Shown: positions 30,695 through 41,322 of the stretch, one piece after another
Numbering within the stretch: the stretch's first letter is position 1
Layout of the letters: each line of letters opens with the position of its first letter
From: Trichobilharzia regenti
Lineage: Eukaryota > Platyhelminthes > Trematoda > Strigeidida > Schistosomatidae
DNA: 64,000 bases
Reading direction: 5' to 3'
NCBI GenBank assembly: GCA_944472135.2
Contig: OX235263.1
Span: 16,227,517 to 16,291,516 of the forward strand
Made by a program: the position numbers and the translations under genes
Notes under the pieces: model-generated
Seen by the model: only the letters and a program-made list of their open reading frames with translations
Told to the model about the DNA's origin: nothing
The model's database searches: none

Positions 30695-31520
30695 AGATGA
30701 ACAATTAGAAAACAGAAAGATTGAGCGAAGAAATATTTACTCTTCGATTAGATCCTCATCTACTCTAATATATATAGCATTTTAATTACAATACACAACA
30801 GTTTACCAATCAAGTGGCGATAAGTTTGTTAACAATAATTAAACAGTGTCAATGGGTTAATAGTTAACGAAGAAAATCAATACAGATTTAAAAGGTAGAA
30901 ATGGACAGAATAAATTAATTTTACAAGAATAACACGTAAATTAAAGATAAAGTGGTCAAAATAAATAAAATAAAATAAATAATTTAGACAAATATAATTT
31001 TTATAGGTTTAGGGGGAGGGGGGTGACGCAGTCCTGTTTATCCATTCTTCTGACGATGCCCACGGTAGGGAAAGTGGCTGTACCAAATTTTTCTGTACAC
31101 ATAGGCTTGGCTTCTTCAGATGAATGCCAATCGCCTCAGCCGTCTGTAGAAGACGAACTCACAGAGCAAAATTAAGATAAGTTGGAATGCGATAAATAAT
31201 TTTAAATGCTGTATTAACATCAATCTTATGGTCAGTATCAACGGGATGGGCTAAAATAGAGCTACGAATAGATCTTGTAAAATTAATTTATTCTATCCAT
31301 TTCCACCTTTTAAATCTGTATTGATTTTCTTCGTTATCTATTAACCCATTGACACTGTTTAATTATTGTTAACAAACTTATCGCCACTTGATTGGTACAC
31401 TGTTGCGTATTGTAATTAAAATGCTCTACGTGTATATTAAAGTAGAGCCAAAGATGAGGATCTAATCGAAAAGTAAATATTTCTTCGCTCAATTTTTCTG
31501 TTTTCTAGATGTACAATTAT
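30695..31520 (-). mobile_element. PLE foldback: inverted terminal arms around a GIY-YIG remnant
   Basis: Arms 30695-30935 and 31275-31515 are reverse complements (for example gtcaatgggttaatagttaa and ttaacccattgacac). The 340-bp centre is a decayed minus-strand PLE C-terminal segment (+: cagtatcaacgggatgggc, the D-T-x-H-K region). Same plan as PLE-1: inverted terminus, truncated coding, terminus. Confidence 0.72.
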
Positions 31521-31619
31521 CTTTTTTATTTGGTTTAGTGATCTTCATTGTTATTCTGACTTTCAATATGTCCTTTTAACTTGACCTAAGTAGTCTATTT
31601 TCTCATTTCTTAACTCTTT

Positions 31620-31860
31620 GTTATATATATGCCGAGATTTTGTAAATTCTGGTTTAATAATACTCTGATAAAGCTATTAGCAGCGGCATTAAATTGCGAA
31701 ACGTCAGTAAAAACAATATCATCTTTTTTTAAATTCATTGGGAATTACAAAAACCTTGATTATAATCTTTTAAAGTTCACTTAAAGTTATAAAATATTAT
31801 ATTGGTTATCCTTACAGTAATTGCCAGTTGCACAGAGGATACACTTTGATGTAGGATAAC
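31620..31860 (+). repeat. PLE terminal region with hammerhead-like block
   Basis: tactctgataaagc followed by ttgcgaaacgtcagta gives stem I tact/agta, core CTGATAA (G8 changed) and GAAAC-GTC. Followed by a block (31790-31860) also seen at 8890-8980. Stem II is not convincing. Confidence 0.4.
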
Positions 31861-31873
31861 AGACTAGTAGTTA

Positions 31874-32138
31874 TTATTTTTATTTTGTTTATTCCTTTAC
31901 CTTCCCAGTGGAACATGGGGGGCTTCAAGTTAGAGGCTTGAAGTTTCAGTAGCACTGGTGTTCATTTTTAAAGAGATGAGGCTGCTAGCCTCATGCACAA
32001 CCTTCCTTCTTTACCAGTCGTATTACTGGCTTAGAGAGAGAGAGGTAAAAGAATCCATCGGTGGCCGGCGATCGAAACCCGAACCACGTGAGGCGTGGCT
32101 GGCGCGCATTCTGCCACTGTGGCATTGACGCTCATCAG
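31874..32138 (-). mobile_element. SINE-B copy, 9-bp target duplication
   Basis: + strand runs from the cccagtggaacatgggggg tail through ggctgctagcctcatgcaca and ggcggcgatcgaaacccgaa-like head. Flanked by tagtagtta at 31865-31873 and 32139-32147. The head is somewhat diverged. Confidence 0.85.
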
Positions 32139-32334
32139 TAGTAGTTAAACAATGAGGAAGTAAGTAGTATGCGTATGTGACAAACGTAATTGGTGATTAG
32201 TCAAAACAGATGCAGTATAAAAATGTGGGGAAACGGGGAACTGAAAAATCATTTCGAGGGTAATAATAGGTGTCGGGCGAATGACTGGCTAGTACGAAAT
32301 AATGGTCATTAAAGAGGGTATAGTAAGAATGCAT

Positions 32335-33345
32335 CTGATTGACTTAAAATATAAATAAAATTAAATTAGAATAAAACGAAAGTAATCAGAGGGATTTGTC
32401 CACGTTTACAATATAAAGTCAAAAATATTCCAAGTACGAATTGAGAGTATTAAATATTATAATACTAATAATAATAACAGTGAGTTTGTTTCAAACATTA
32501 TTGTCGATTCAATTTGGAAACTTTAGCATGTTATAGATCATTGGATATAATGTTCTGTTGATATAGTATAGTGTGGGGAAGTACAAAATTAACACTTTTA
32601 ACACAGCTTAAATGATGTTAACACTTATGAAAAATAAATAAATAAAAACAAAAAAATGAGAGGATTATAAATATAAGAAATACAATAACAACATAGTTTG
32701 CTGCTGTAAGGGTGGAGGGAATCGTTTATTTAGTAGTGCAAAGAAGGTTTGTTAGTTCATGTCTGACACTATTTCCATCACATAAAATACGTGCCGCCAA
32801 ATATGGTATAGTGTAATTTTTATACTTAGACGTACGTGCATAAATTCTTCTGAAAAGACTTCTTGTTTTACCTGAGGAGACACAAGGTTGAAGCTGCGCG
32901 TAGAGTGGGTGCTCAGAGTTTGACAAATTTCCTTTAGCAAATTAGTTGCATGACATCAAATGCCTATCCGTGATAATGTCAACGATATAGCCCAATGGGA
33001 TAGCTGCCACTCGTTCTACTGAGAGTCTTCAGAGTTCTACGTGGTATAACATAGTCTTTTCAAGCAATCCAGGAAAGAATAAGGGTGAACAGTAAAGAAG
33101 AATAGGTAAAATACGCGAGTTGATAAACTGTAAGAGGAGTGGGTGAGTGCCTCAACTTCCTAATGAAAAAGTCAGACGAAATATTCTTTTAGAAATCGCT
33201 AAGACATTGGAAGACCAACATAGGTCAGAAGAAAGAATTAATCCAAGATACGTAACAACTTCAGACTTTATTTCTATATCAGTATCATCAGTTTCGTAAG
33301 GAACCAACAGCTTCATTCAACTTCCGTTTACATCGGAAACTGGAA
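32335..33345 (-). mobile_element. LINE-5: CR1/jockey-like LINE, 3' part
   Basis: Its 3' UTR (32335-32720) is nearly the same as that of LINE-1, including gtttgctgctgtaag and tttagtagtgcaaagaagg. 32726-32940 encodes the C-terminal S-N-S-E-H-P-L-Y-A-Q-L-Q-P-C region. Upstream, to 33345, is a decayed RT end. Confidence 0.76.
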
Positions 33346-33347
33346 TT

Positions 33348-33460
33348 AACAGGAAGGTTAGGCATGAGGCTAGAAAACTCATCCCGTAAAAATGAACGCC
33401 GCTGCTACTGAAACTTCAAACCTCTAACCTGAAGCCCTATGTTCCACTGGGAACGTAAAA
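33348..33460 (+). mobile_element. SINE-B, 5' truncated
   Basis: aggaaggttaggcatgaggc to ccctatgttccactgggaac. Head missing. Lies exactly between LINE-5 and LINE-6, marking their junction. Confidence 0.75.
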
Positions 33461-33464
33461 GAAT

Positions 33465-34800
33465 TTTAAAAAAATAGAGCATTGAATCTAATGTTCTCTT
33501 GAAATAGCATGGTGAAGGGGAAAAAGAAAAAAATAATTATTATTACTGAGCTTAAAATAATGTTTACACTTATGAAGAAATAAACAAAACATGAGAGGAG
33601 TATAAATATACGAACAATAATAATCGCAAGAAAGATAGATTGTAGAAGAATGGAGAAAATTGTTTATTTGTTAGTGCAAAAAAAGTTTAGCTACTTTATG
33701 CCTGACACTAGATTCATCACATAAAATGCATGCTAAATATGATATCGTGGAATTTTCATACTTAGATGTGCGAGTGAAAAGTCTTCTGAAGTGATTTCTT
33801 GTTTTACTTGAGAAGATGCTGTGGGTGAAAGCTGTGGGTAAAGTGGAGACTCACATTCTGATAAAATCTCTTTAGCAAATATAGTACACGAAATCAAGTG
33901 TCTATCAGTGACAATGTCAACGATATGGCCCGATCGATGGGGTACGCCTTGCACAACTGACAGTCTTCAGAATTCAACGAAGTATGACATAGTCTTTTTT
34001 AAGCAACCCAAAAAAGGATAAGGGTAAGCAATAAAGAAGAATCGGTAAGATGCACGAGTCGACAAAGTGTAAGAAGAGGAGGGGATAAGTTATGCCCGAA
34101 TGCGTTAAGTAGTCACAAAATACCTTTTTTGAGAAACTACTAAAAAATTGGAAGACGCGGTTATATGAGAAGAAAGAACTAGTCCGAGATACTTTACGTC
34201 AGACTTGATTTCTATATCACTATCATCGATTTTGCAATGACCAAAGGAATTTTAAGCCTCATACAGCTTTCTTTTACATAGGAAACTGAAAATTAACAGT
34301 CTGACATTTGGAAGGATTTAGTTTAAGGCCGTTAGTTGAAGACCATTTGCTAATTCCTGATAGAAAGCTGTTCATCTTAGGACAGTCTAGCTGGAAAGTT
34401 AACAAACATTGAAATAGTTAGATCATCAGCATACTTAACAAGTTCATTTTGTCATCAGAGTGAGGCAAGTAATGCATGAAGAAAGAAAACAGAAAAGGAG
34501 AAAGAACAACGTCTTGAGGGACACCACCCTTAGTGAGCAACGAAGTGGAAGACTTCCTATCACATACACTTTACGGCTTTCTTCCTGAGAAATAAGAATG
34601 CGGCCATTTGACAACCCAACAGTCAATTTGAGTTTCAGCAAGCTTATTTAGGAACATATCCCTAGGTACCAAGTCGAAGGCAGATGTGTAATCTAGGAAG
34701 GCGCAGCGAACAAATTCAACCCCATTGTTTCAAAAAGAAACGATGTTATGATAAGAGACTGCAACTATAATTGAACTGAAAGTCAGTTTTAACGAAGAAC
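33465..34800 (-). mobile_element. LINE-6: second CR1/jockey-like LINE copy
   Basis: Begins again with the LINE 3' UTR (33465-33660), then the C-terminal region (33733-33954). The RT palm at 34230-34790 reads S-P-F-L-F-S-F-F-M-H-Y-L-P-H-S-D-D (minus), with motif C frameshifted. It follows LINE-5 in the same orientation and cannot be its continuation because the 3' UTR starts anew. Confidence 0.74.
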
Positions 34801-34899
34801 GTTATTTCCAGTAGTTTCTTTTGAAGTTGAAGTTGGGTTGAAACTGTTTGATTTCACCATGAATTCTCCTAACAACCTCTATTCATTGGCGAATTTGAT

Positions 34900-34970
34900 G
34901 TACAGTAGTCTGTTTTTGATGGGGTTGTGTTCTCTTAGCTAGATAGTTATTAGAACCACATCATAATCCC
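34900..34970 (-). repeat. PLE-1 terminus remnant
   Basis: tgatggggttgtgttctctt and agctagatagttat match the inverted PLE-1 end (tgatgtggttttgttctctg, agctggatggttag). About 45 bp, no ribozyme core. Confidence 0.5.
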
Positions 34971-35260
34971 TGTTATAAATTTGAACAAAGAAAGAAGAAA
35001 CCTTGGCACAGAATAATCTGGATCCATTTTGTTTCGTCGGTTTTCATCAACTGCGCACGACCTGAATATTTTGTCCATTAGCAAGCATATTTTCAGAGCG
35101 CCATAGTGAAATAGTCAAATCGCAACGCCTTATTTCACTATGATGCTCTGACAATACGCCTGCTAATCGACAAAAAATTCAGGTTGTGCAGGGCTGATGA
35201 GACTAAATAAAATGGATCCAGATTATTCTGTGCGAATGTGTTTCTTCTTTCCTTGTTTAC
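34963..35260. repeat. Near-perfect foldback with 130-bp arms
   Basis: Left arm 34980-35110 and right arm 35125-35260 are reverse complements (ttcttctttc end to end) with a spacer of about 15-20 bp. Each arm includes the palindrome tggatcca and a ctgatga/ttgatga plus GAAA-type block (minus strand, 35007-35057: stem I GCGCAG/CTGTGC). It resembles two E-type PLE termini joined directly with no coding left. Confidence 0.76.
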
Positions 35261-35299
35261 ATCACAATCATCCACCTGAGCTACACATTTTGCGATCAT

Positions 35300-35408
35300 A
35301 TCTACAATAGGTTGCAGATACCCCTTGGTGACTGATGAACGCCAGCTAGCGCGAAACCAAGGTCGATGGCTTCCTGTCGATTGCCTCCAACTACTTAATA
35401 TCATCAAA
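35300..35408 (+). repeat. Hammerhead-SINE family D, 5' truncated
   Basis: Starts at ggttgcagata and contains CTGATGA, stem II cgc/gcg with loop cagcta, GAAAC, caaggTC, then cttcctgtcgattgcctcca. Core, GAAA and GTC are intact, but stem I (ccttggtga versus gatggc) no longer pairs. Confidence 0.68.
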
Positions 35409-35409
35409 G

Positions 35410-35940
35410 GTGTTCGATTATCACACTTCTAGTAGATACACTACTTTCTGCAAGTATGCGAGGTAGTTTTCTCAAATTACCTTTGTACAGGATAAGCGTC
35501 GATTGACTAATATACTTGGCTCTACAGCAACAGGTGAACAGATAGATATATGCGCATAAAACGTTTATTGAGCGATTTCGCTTCAAGTCTATCTCAAGCA
35601 CGAGGTTGCTAAAACATTAGATTTAGCGCTATAAAAACTTTTAATATTTAAAAATTTCCTTATTTTAATCACTACTGGATTTAATTATCATACATTTGTC
35701 ACATATTTATGCGATAATTTGACCAGTTAACTAACATATGTGTTTCGTTAGATTCTTCTAAAGGCGGACATTTTCTAGTTTCTTCTAAACCTCATTTATT
35801 GCTTGGTGAACCTGTTTTTCTATACAGATTTAAATAGTTCACAAAACTTTATGTTGCTTGTCACTCTGTAGGCCGGAAGTAATTTGTGCACTGATGAAAT
35901 AATTATAATATAAACAGATGTTGAGTTTTGGTAGCCATTC
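35410..35940. other. Intron sequence, nothing recognised
   Basis: No coding frame with motifs and no SINE head. 35404-35601 is a 65-codon minus-strand frame without recognisable features. Confidence 0.4.
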
Positions 35941-36440
35941 TAATTTTTTCATGATCACCGAGAAGTGGACGGCCATTTGTCCTAGTTTTAACCCTTTTTT
36001 TAGTACGCCAACACGGATGCAATTCAGAACCTTCAGGTTATGATGCAGGCTCAGCCACTTTGTTGAAATTCAACAACCCCCTTAATTATAGCTTCTGTTA
36101 GCTTGCTGTGTAGCACTACCGATAAACGATTTCATCGATGTGCGTCCATTTCACTTTGACGCGATTGACCTCCTCAGTCAGAGACTTTCAACCCAGTAGG
36201 TGAATATTTAAGTTATATTTGTAAAATCTCAGCGAAATTGAAATGATTAATTCCAATGTTTCGTTCGGCAACTAACGGTCAAGTGTTGATCACAGTTCGT
36301 ATGAACCATTTCGTGAATGTTCTAATCCCTTACTTCATAACCTAAAGGCTCTTGGCTCGCTCTCTGGAGGTATCATGGATGTGTACGGGTGAAGAAACCT
36401 GGACTAGTTGGAAATAGCTGACTGGTGCTGCTTAGTTTCC
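35940..36440. repeat. Hammerhead-SINE family C, decayed pair
   Basis: 35950-36130 on the minus strand keeps the order ribozyme remnant, gtacgc, tRNA-like part (+: ttcagaaccttcaggttatg). 36290-36440 on the plus strand keeps gggtgaagaaacctggacta. Strongly diverged. Confidence 0.45.
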
Positions 36441-36706
36441 AATAGCCCTCTAACTGGTTTCGATTGTTTGTAAAATGCACATAAAAAAATAATATGAATG
36501 CTTGTGTGTGTGTTGTGTATCTAAGAGGTTATAGTTTAAGTTCAGTTCACGTTGACACATTTGATACATCCTAAAAAAACATCATATCCTGAAAGAAATT
36601 ACGAATTTACATGTGATTTAGACTGTTTAAAAACCTTGTGAATATTTTAACGACATTTCATGAAACGCAGTCCTTATTTTCTCATGTGTAAGCATCATCC
36701 ATATCA

Positions 36707-37311
36707 TGTTAGATAGTTGGAGGTAATAGGCAGGAAGCCTTGGACGTTGGTTTCGTTCCAGTTGGCACTCACCAGTCACCAAGGCGTATCTGCAACCAAC
36801 AAGGATCTCATGTCCCTTCTGAGATTCGAACCCTCGTCACCAAGTGCTACAGTCAGGGATACTATCACTGAGCTACTCGGGCTAGCGATTTACCTCCCGT
36901 ATGACAGTATTATGTATTCTGATAAGACACTAGTAACTAGTGTGACCATTTCGGCCATGCACATGGTCTGGGATTTGATCACCGGCCGGCGCACACCTTT
37001 AACCCGCTAAGCCAGTAATAAGACTGGTAAGAGGGAAGGTTGGGCATGAGGCTAGCAGCCCCATCCTGTAAAAATAAACACTGCTACAGAGACTTCAAGC
37101 CTTCTAGCTTGAAGTCCTATATTTCACTTGGAAGTGAAGGAAAAGAAAAGAAAACAAACTAGTGTGATGTGTTTACTCCTCTTTTTGGTGCAGACTGAAT
37201 TCTATCAGTCAGGTTTGCAATGTGGCCACCATCCTAGGTAACTCACCATCACGGTGCACATTGATCTAATGATATTAGATATTTGGAGGTAATCGGCAGG
37301 AAGTCTTGGAC
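36707..37311 (-). repeat. Hammerhead-SINE family D, about one full unit, split by SINE-B
   Basis: Read on the minus strand it starts within caagacttcctgcc, i.e. right at the expected hammerhead cleavage position. It goes through the downstream block and the cctgactgatagaattcag start block, a SINE-B insertion, the tRNA-like part (gtagctcagtg, gggttcgaatctc), the ribozyme (36737-36785) and caaggcttcctgcc again. So it spans one cleavage-to-cleavage unit plus a short overlap. Confidence 0.75.
36946..37156 (+). mobile_element. SINE-B inside family D, 11-bp target duplication
   Basis: Flanked by aactagtgtga at 36935-36945 and 37157-37167. Slightly 5' truncated (starts near ggccatgcacatgg). The tail is atttcacttggaagtgaagg plus an a-rich end. 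Confidence 0.88.
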
Positions 37312-37706
37312 CTGACTGATAGAATTCAATCTGCAACAAAGAGAGGACTAGACACATTACACTAATCACTAGAGTCCAATCAAAATATCCACTGCAGTCC
37401 TAGAGGAGTTTAGTCGCGAGGCTGAATAGCTCAGTGGTAGTGTCTATGAGTGTAGCACTGGGTGACGCGAGTTCGAATCTCGGAAGGCTCGTGAGTTCCT
37501 TCAAGGTAGCAGATACGCCTTGTTGACGAGTGACAACTAGCACGAAACCTAGGTCCAAGGCTTCCTGCAGATTACCTCCAACTATCTAATATCATCAAAT
37601 CAATGTGCACCGTGATGGCGAGCTACCTTAATTGGTGGCCACACTACAACCTGACTGATGAAATTCAGTCTGTCCCAAAGAAAGGAGTAGACACGTAACA
37701 CTAGTT
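37312..37706 (+). repeat. Hammerhead-SINE family D, longer than one unit
   Basis: Begins cctgactgatagaattcaat and ends (37645-37706) with the same block again (cctgactgatgaaattcagt), so the unit is repeated at both ends. Between them: gctgaatagctcagtggtag (A box), gagttcgaatctc (B box), hammerhead 37517-37561 and the tctaatatcatcaaatcaat block. It ends in a (ta)n run. Confidence 0.8.
37517..37561 (+). ncRNA. Hammerhead motif, family D
   Basis: GCCTTG, TTGACGA (C3 changed to T), stem II gtga/gcac with loop caacta, GAAAC, ctagg, TC (cleavage expected after 37555), CAAGGC. Stem I pairs over 6 bp and stem III is acc/ggt. The C3 change would break the C3-G8 pair. Confidence 0.64.
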
Positions 37707-37850
37707 TATATATATATATATATATATACATGATCCGAGCTGCACTCAACGAAGAATATATATATTCTAAGTTAGTTATAATGAAAACCATTTCGCAATT
37801 AATTTGTTCCAGAAAGTTACAAGATACGCACACACACACACACACAACAG
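37700..37850 (+). repeat. (TA)n and (AC)n microsatellites
   Basis: About 24 bases of ta at 37705-37729 and about 18 bases of ac at 37830-37848. The former directly follows the family D element and may be its tail. Confidence 0.8.
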
Positions 37851-38524
37851 GATGAAAGTTAACAACGGTTGTCAGTTTGAGCAAATGTAAAGGTAATAAA
37901 TCCAGTTTACAATATTAGTGAGGATTTCGATTAGTTTAAAGTCGAAGATTTCGTCACTGTGTCTGGGTAAAGTGATTGTTCATTGAAAGTATTAGCTAAG
38001 GTTAGCGCAATATCACAAATTTAAGTAGTTACAATTCACCGGTTATTGATTTCCGGACAGCATGGATCAATGGTAGACCTTTAGTGAGATTTCAAGACAG
38101 AACTCTCATTGTCTTGGTAGACACAGGTGCACAGCTCGCACTTTGTTGTCCAGCAGACAGTGAAGTGATACATTCATGACTGTCAACGCACACCGAAAGA
38201 TTCAAGCAGCCAATGGGTCTCGAATGAAAGTGACTGGTGAGCTGCTAGTATTAAGGGAAGGCGAACATGATCTCCCGTGGAATTCTTGTATATTAATTAA
38301 TTGTCATGGGATCTGATCATAGGCTATGACCTCCAACTCAGTTGTAAGGCCTCAATCGATATGTGAATACAGCTGATACTGCCTTGATGGAAAGTATGTT
38401 AGCACAAATTCCTGGAAAACACAAAGATGCTGTGCATCGGTTAATTTCAGAGTTTTCTGAGGCGGTCTCATGGTCCTCGGCTGACCCTGGGAGAACGAAA
38501 GCTATCCAACATATTTTTTATTCG

Positions 38525-38566
38525 TATTTTTATTACAGCTTGATTCCACACCGTATTTTTGGTTCC
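38525..38566 (-). mobile_element. SINE-A tail fragment inside the gypsy element
   Basis: tattacagcttgattccaca followed by ccgtatttttggt is the last 40 bp of SINE-A, strongly 5' truncated. It lies between protease and RT. Confidence 0.7.
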
Positions 38567-38636
38567 AGATGAGTTCCTCTCATAACTGCAGAAAAAGATA
38601 ACTGCACCATCAAACTCACTGTGAGCTTCTTTTATA

Positions 38637-39057
38637 GTGCTAGTTAAGGAGAAAGGCGGCTCCCTTCGCTTGTGCGTTGATTACCGAAACTTAAACGCAG
38701 TTACTTGGAAAGATACTTACACTTTGCCAAGAATAGACGAGACGTTACAAGCATTATCAGGCACCGTCTGGTTTTCAAACTTTGATTTAGCGTCTGGATA
38801 TTGGCAGGTGGAAGTTCACGGTCGTGACGGGCACAAAACCCATCGGGCAGTATGAATTCCAGACCATGCTTTTTGGGTTAAGTAATGCACCAGCAACGTT
38901 TCAAAGGTTGATGCATACAGTACTTAAAGGATTAGTCCTACAAGTTTGCCTGGTATATTTAGACGATATTATTGTGTTCAGTCACACTATCGAAGAACAC
39001 CCCGAGAGACTGCGGATAGTCTTGGGACGTTTGAATGAGGTGGGACTCAAAGTTTAA
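38637..39057 (+). pseudogene. Gypsy reverse transcriptase, frameshifted
   Basis: Two overlapping frames (38637-38855 and 38824-39057) give a palm with Y-L-D-D catalytic box and F-D-L motif A. The frame change near 38835 and the stop at 39055 disable it. 39190-39500 after it has no recognisable content. Confidence 0.85.
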
Positions 39058-39499
39058 CCCACTAAATGTCGTCTATTCAGAACAGAAGTCACCTTGCTGG
39101 GGCACATCGTCAGCGCACGAGGCGTTCATAGCGATCCACAAAAGGTTGGAGCAGTCAAAGGGTGGCCCGTGCGCCAGCCTCTTATTACTTATGGTAAGAT
39201 CCTTAAGAAACAATAAAAGTCAAAATGGTTATGTGTACCAACAGAGTTAAATCAGTGTATGTAGGTGAAATGGTGAAGTGTTTGCGTGAATTCGTAATGA
39301 ATCTCTCCTTTCAGGTGGCATAAAGTAGTCAAGATATAAAGTATGATAAAAATTTCAGCCAGTCTGATGCTCGCTAATGACTGTTTACAGGATAGAGCGG
39401 CTTGAAATCCTGGTGAGATTTCGTGATCAGTGTGATCCGCCAGGTTGAGAGTGATAAGAAATACTAGATGATGATATCGTTTGGCACTAAAATCATGAA

Positions 39500-39720
39500 T
39501 CATTCATAGAAGTGATAATTAATGAGCCACTGGATCACCGTCAGTTGGCTGAATCCTCTACGACCAGAAGGTCTTAGATTCGAACAGTGACCTACTTACC
39601 GATGAAGAGAAACAACTTAGGACGGAAACGACTGTAGAATACTCCGTGGCAATCAACTGTTCCCTAACTGATATCACTCCAGACTTGAAACCTGTTAAAC
39701 GTAATCCCATGAAGTTCTAG
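39500..39720 (+). repeat. Hammerhead-SINE family C, decayed
   Basis: gagccactggatcaccgtca, then cagaaggtcttagattcgaa (B box region), gatgaagagaaacaacttagg, acggaaacgactgtagaatac: the C order with a mutated ribozyme. 39721-40100 beyond has no recognised element. Confidence 0.58.
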
Positions 39721-40109
39721 TGCTACCGCCTGTTTCTACTTTATCTGACCTCATAATATGAAGAATCTTTCATCGTGATGTAAAAAGTGGCATTAACTGT
39801 CATAGTGAAATTAGTTAGTGAAAGTAGATAAATATTTGTACATTAAAATTATCAAATCATCTCGCTGATTGTCTAAGATATTGAAAAGTTATGTGCTTGC
39901 TCACTTCATTATCTGAAGATATTTTGTTATAAAAATCAGCTTTTTTGTTTTCATATTACATTTCAATATTTTACTTAATGGACACTTATAAATAAACGTT
40001 TCCTATCAGATAAGTGAGCAGTGAAAGAGGAATATATATATATATCTCAAAAAGCTTGCATTGGAAGTGTGATTCTGTAAATATGTAAAAGAAACTAGTT
40101 AAATCACAA

Positions 40110-40403
40110 GATTTCATCATGAGCTGATATTAGTTAGAGAACCATTGGAAAACCGGATGGCCGTACTGGACAGCTGTTTCATCCTAGTTTGGGACTCTTC
40201 ATCAGTACACACCCACCGACAGGGTTCGAACCAAGGACCTACTGGTTACAAGGCTAGCGAGCTCGTATACCATTAAGCCCATGACTTCTGCCAATTGACG
40301 ACATAGCCTGACCCCTAGCCAGTGTCTTCGGCGAATATTTGTCCCCACACCCGACCAGCTGCACCCTACTGATCACGAAGTTTCACTAGAACCCCGACTC
40401 GCA
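40110..40403 (-). repeat. Hammerhead-SINE family C, minus copy of inverted pair
   Basis: Reverse complement gives ctgcaccctact-adjacent 5' block, cttcggcgaatatttgtccc (+) region, tRNA-like part (+: gggttcgaaccaaggaccta), hammerhead 40163-40208 and tail. Pairs with 40415-40765. Confidence 0.8.
40163..40208 (-). ncRNA. Hammerhead motif, family C
   Basis: Minus strand: GTACTG, ATGAAGA in the core position (C3 changed to A), stem II gtcc/ggat with loop caaacta, GAAAC, AGCTGTC, CAGTAC. Everything but C3 is kept; the alternative register CTGATGA costs half of stem I. Confidence 0.6.
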
Positions 40404-40414
40404 CTATTCAGGTA

Positions 40415-40765
40415 GGTAGTTACCTGGGTTCCAGTAGGAAGTCGTGACCAGTAGGGTGCAGCGGGTCGGGTGTGAGGACAAATACTCGCTGAAGACATTG
40501 GCTAGCGGTCACGCTATGTCGTGAATTGGCAGAAGTTGGAATTCAAGAACCATTGGATCGGGTCCCAGTGGCTTAGTGGTATGCGAGCTCGCCTTGTAAC
40601 CGGAAGGTCCTTGGTTTGAATCCCGGTGGGTGCGTACTGATGAAGAGTCCCAAACTAGGACGGAACAGCTGTCCAGTACTCCGAGTTGGTTTTCCAATGG
40701 TTCTCTAACTAATGTCAGCTCATGATGAAATCCTGAAACCAACCTTATCCCTACAAACCAACACA
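40415..40765 (+). repeat. Hammerhead-SINE family C, plus copy of inverted pair
   Basis: About 350 bp: cagtagggtgcagcgggtcg, the block ctcgctgaagacattggc, A box gtggcttagtggt, B box ggtttgaatccc, hammerhead 40634-40679, tail caatggttctctaactaatg and tacaaaccaacac. This is the most complete C copy and defines the family order: 5' block, tRNA-like promoter, ribozyme, tail. Confidence 0.82.
40634..40679 (+). ncRNA. Hammerhead motif, family C
   Basis: GTACTG, ATGAAGA, stem II gtcc/ggac with loop caaacta, GGAAC (A13 changed to G), AGCTGTC, CAGTAC (cleavage expected after 40673). Stem II sequence GTCCCAAACTAGGAC is one base longer than the stem-loop I recall for Smalpha. Confidence 0.6.
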
Positions 40766-41312
40766 AAAAATGATTGTTATTGTTTTCCAATCATAAGCGA
40801 TTCTATGTTTTCACAACTTGTATTTACAGTCACGAACGAAAACACATTGATTGATTTATTCCAAGTTGAATAAATTATGCAAAACTTAAAGCTTCTAGAG
40901 GAAATAACACTTTTCACTCCACTTACTGTTCTGTTATTTTTTGATAAACCAAACCATCATTTCTCCATTTCATGATTAATTGAAATAGTTTCTGACAAAT
41001 CGAAAATTGTTTTGTCATTTAATGAAATTTTATACAAAACTAGGGAAAAACTGTAGTTTAGAAAGAGACGTTTACTAAGGGAATACTGTGTGAAATAATA
41101 TTCATACAATTCCCTCCCCAAAACCATTAAAGAAAATGAACAAATAAAGAACGACTAATTAGTAACAGGATAACAGGTGCTCATCTATTAATTTTGGGAG
41201 GATTCTTTTCAACTAATTACAGCCTGAAAAATACAAAAATAATTAATAGAGATTTACAATAAATATACGTTTGAATATACGTTTCTATGATGAAGAGTAA
41301 TTAGAATGAGAT
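40766..41312. other. Intron sequence, nothing recognised
   Basis: AT-rich; no SINE head, RT motif or ribozyme core seen. Confidence 0.45.
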
Positions 41313-41322
41313 AATAGTAATA

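Larger units (their letters stand above)
38030..39185 (+). mobile_element. Ty3/gypsy LTR retrotransposon fragment (protease and RT)
   Basis: 38070-38165 encodes a retropepsin start (L-V-D-T-G-A-Q). 38637-39057 encodes an RT across one frameshift near 38850: L-C-V-D-Y-R-N-L-N, F-D-L-A-S-G-Y-W-Q-V (motif A), M-L-F-G-L-S-N-A-P-A-T-F (motif B), V-Y-L-D-D-I-I-V-F-S (motif C). Past 39060 the G-H-I-V-S-A-R-G-V region is still visible out of frame, then it ends; RNase H, integrase and LTRs are absent. Confidence 0.88.
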
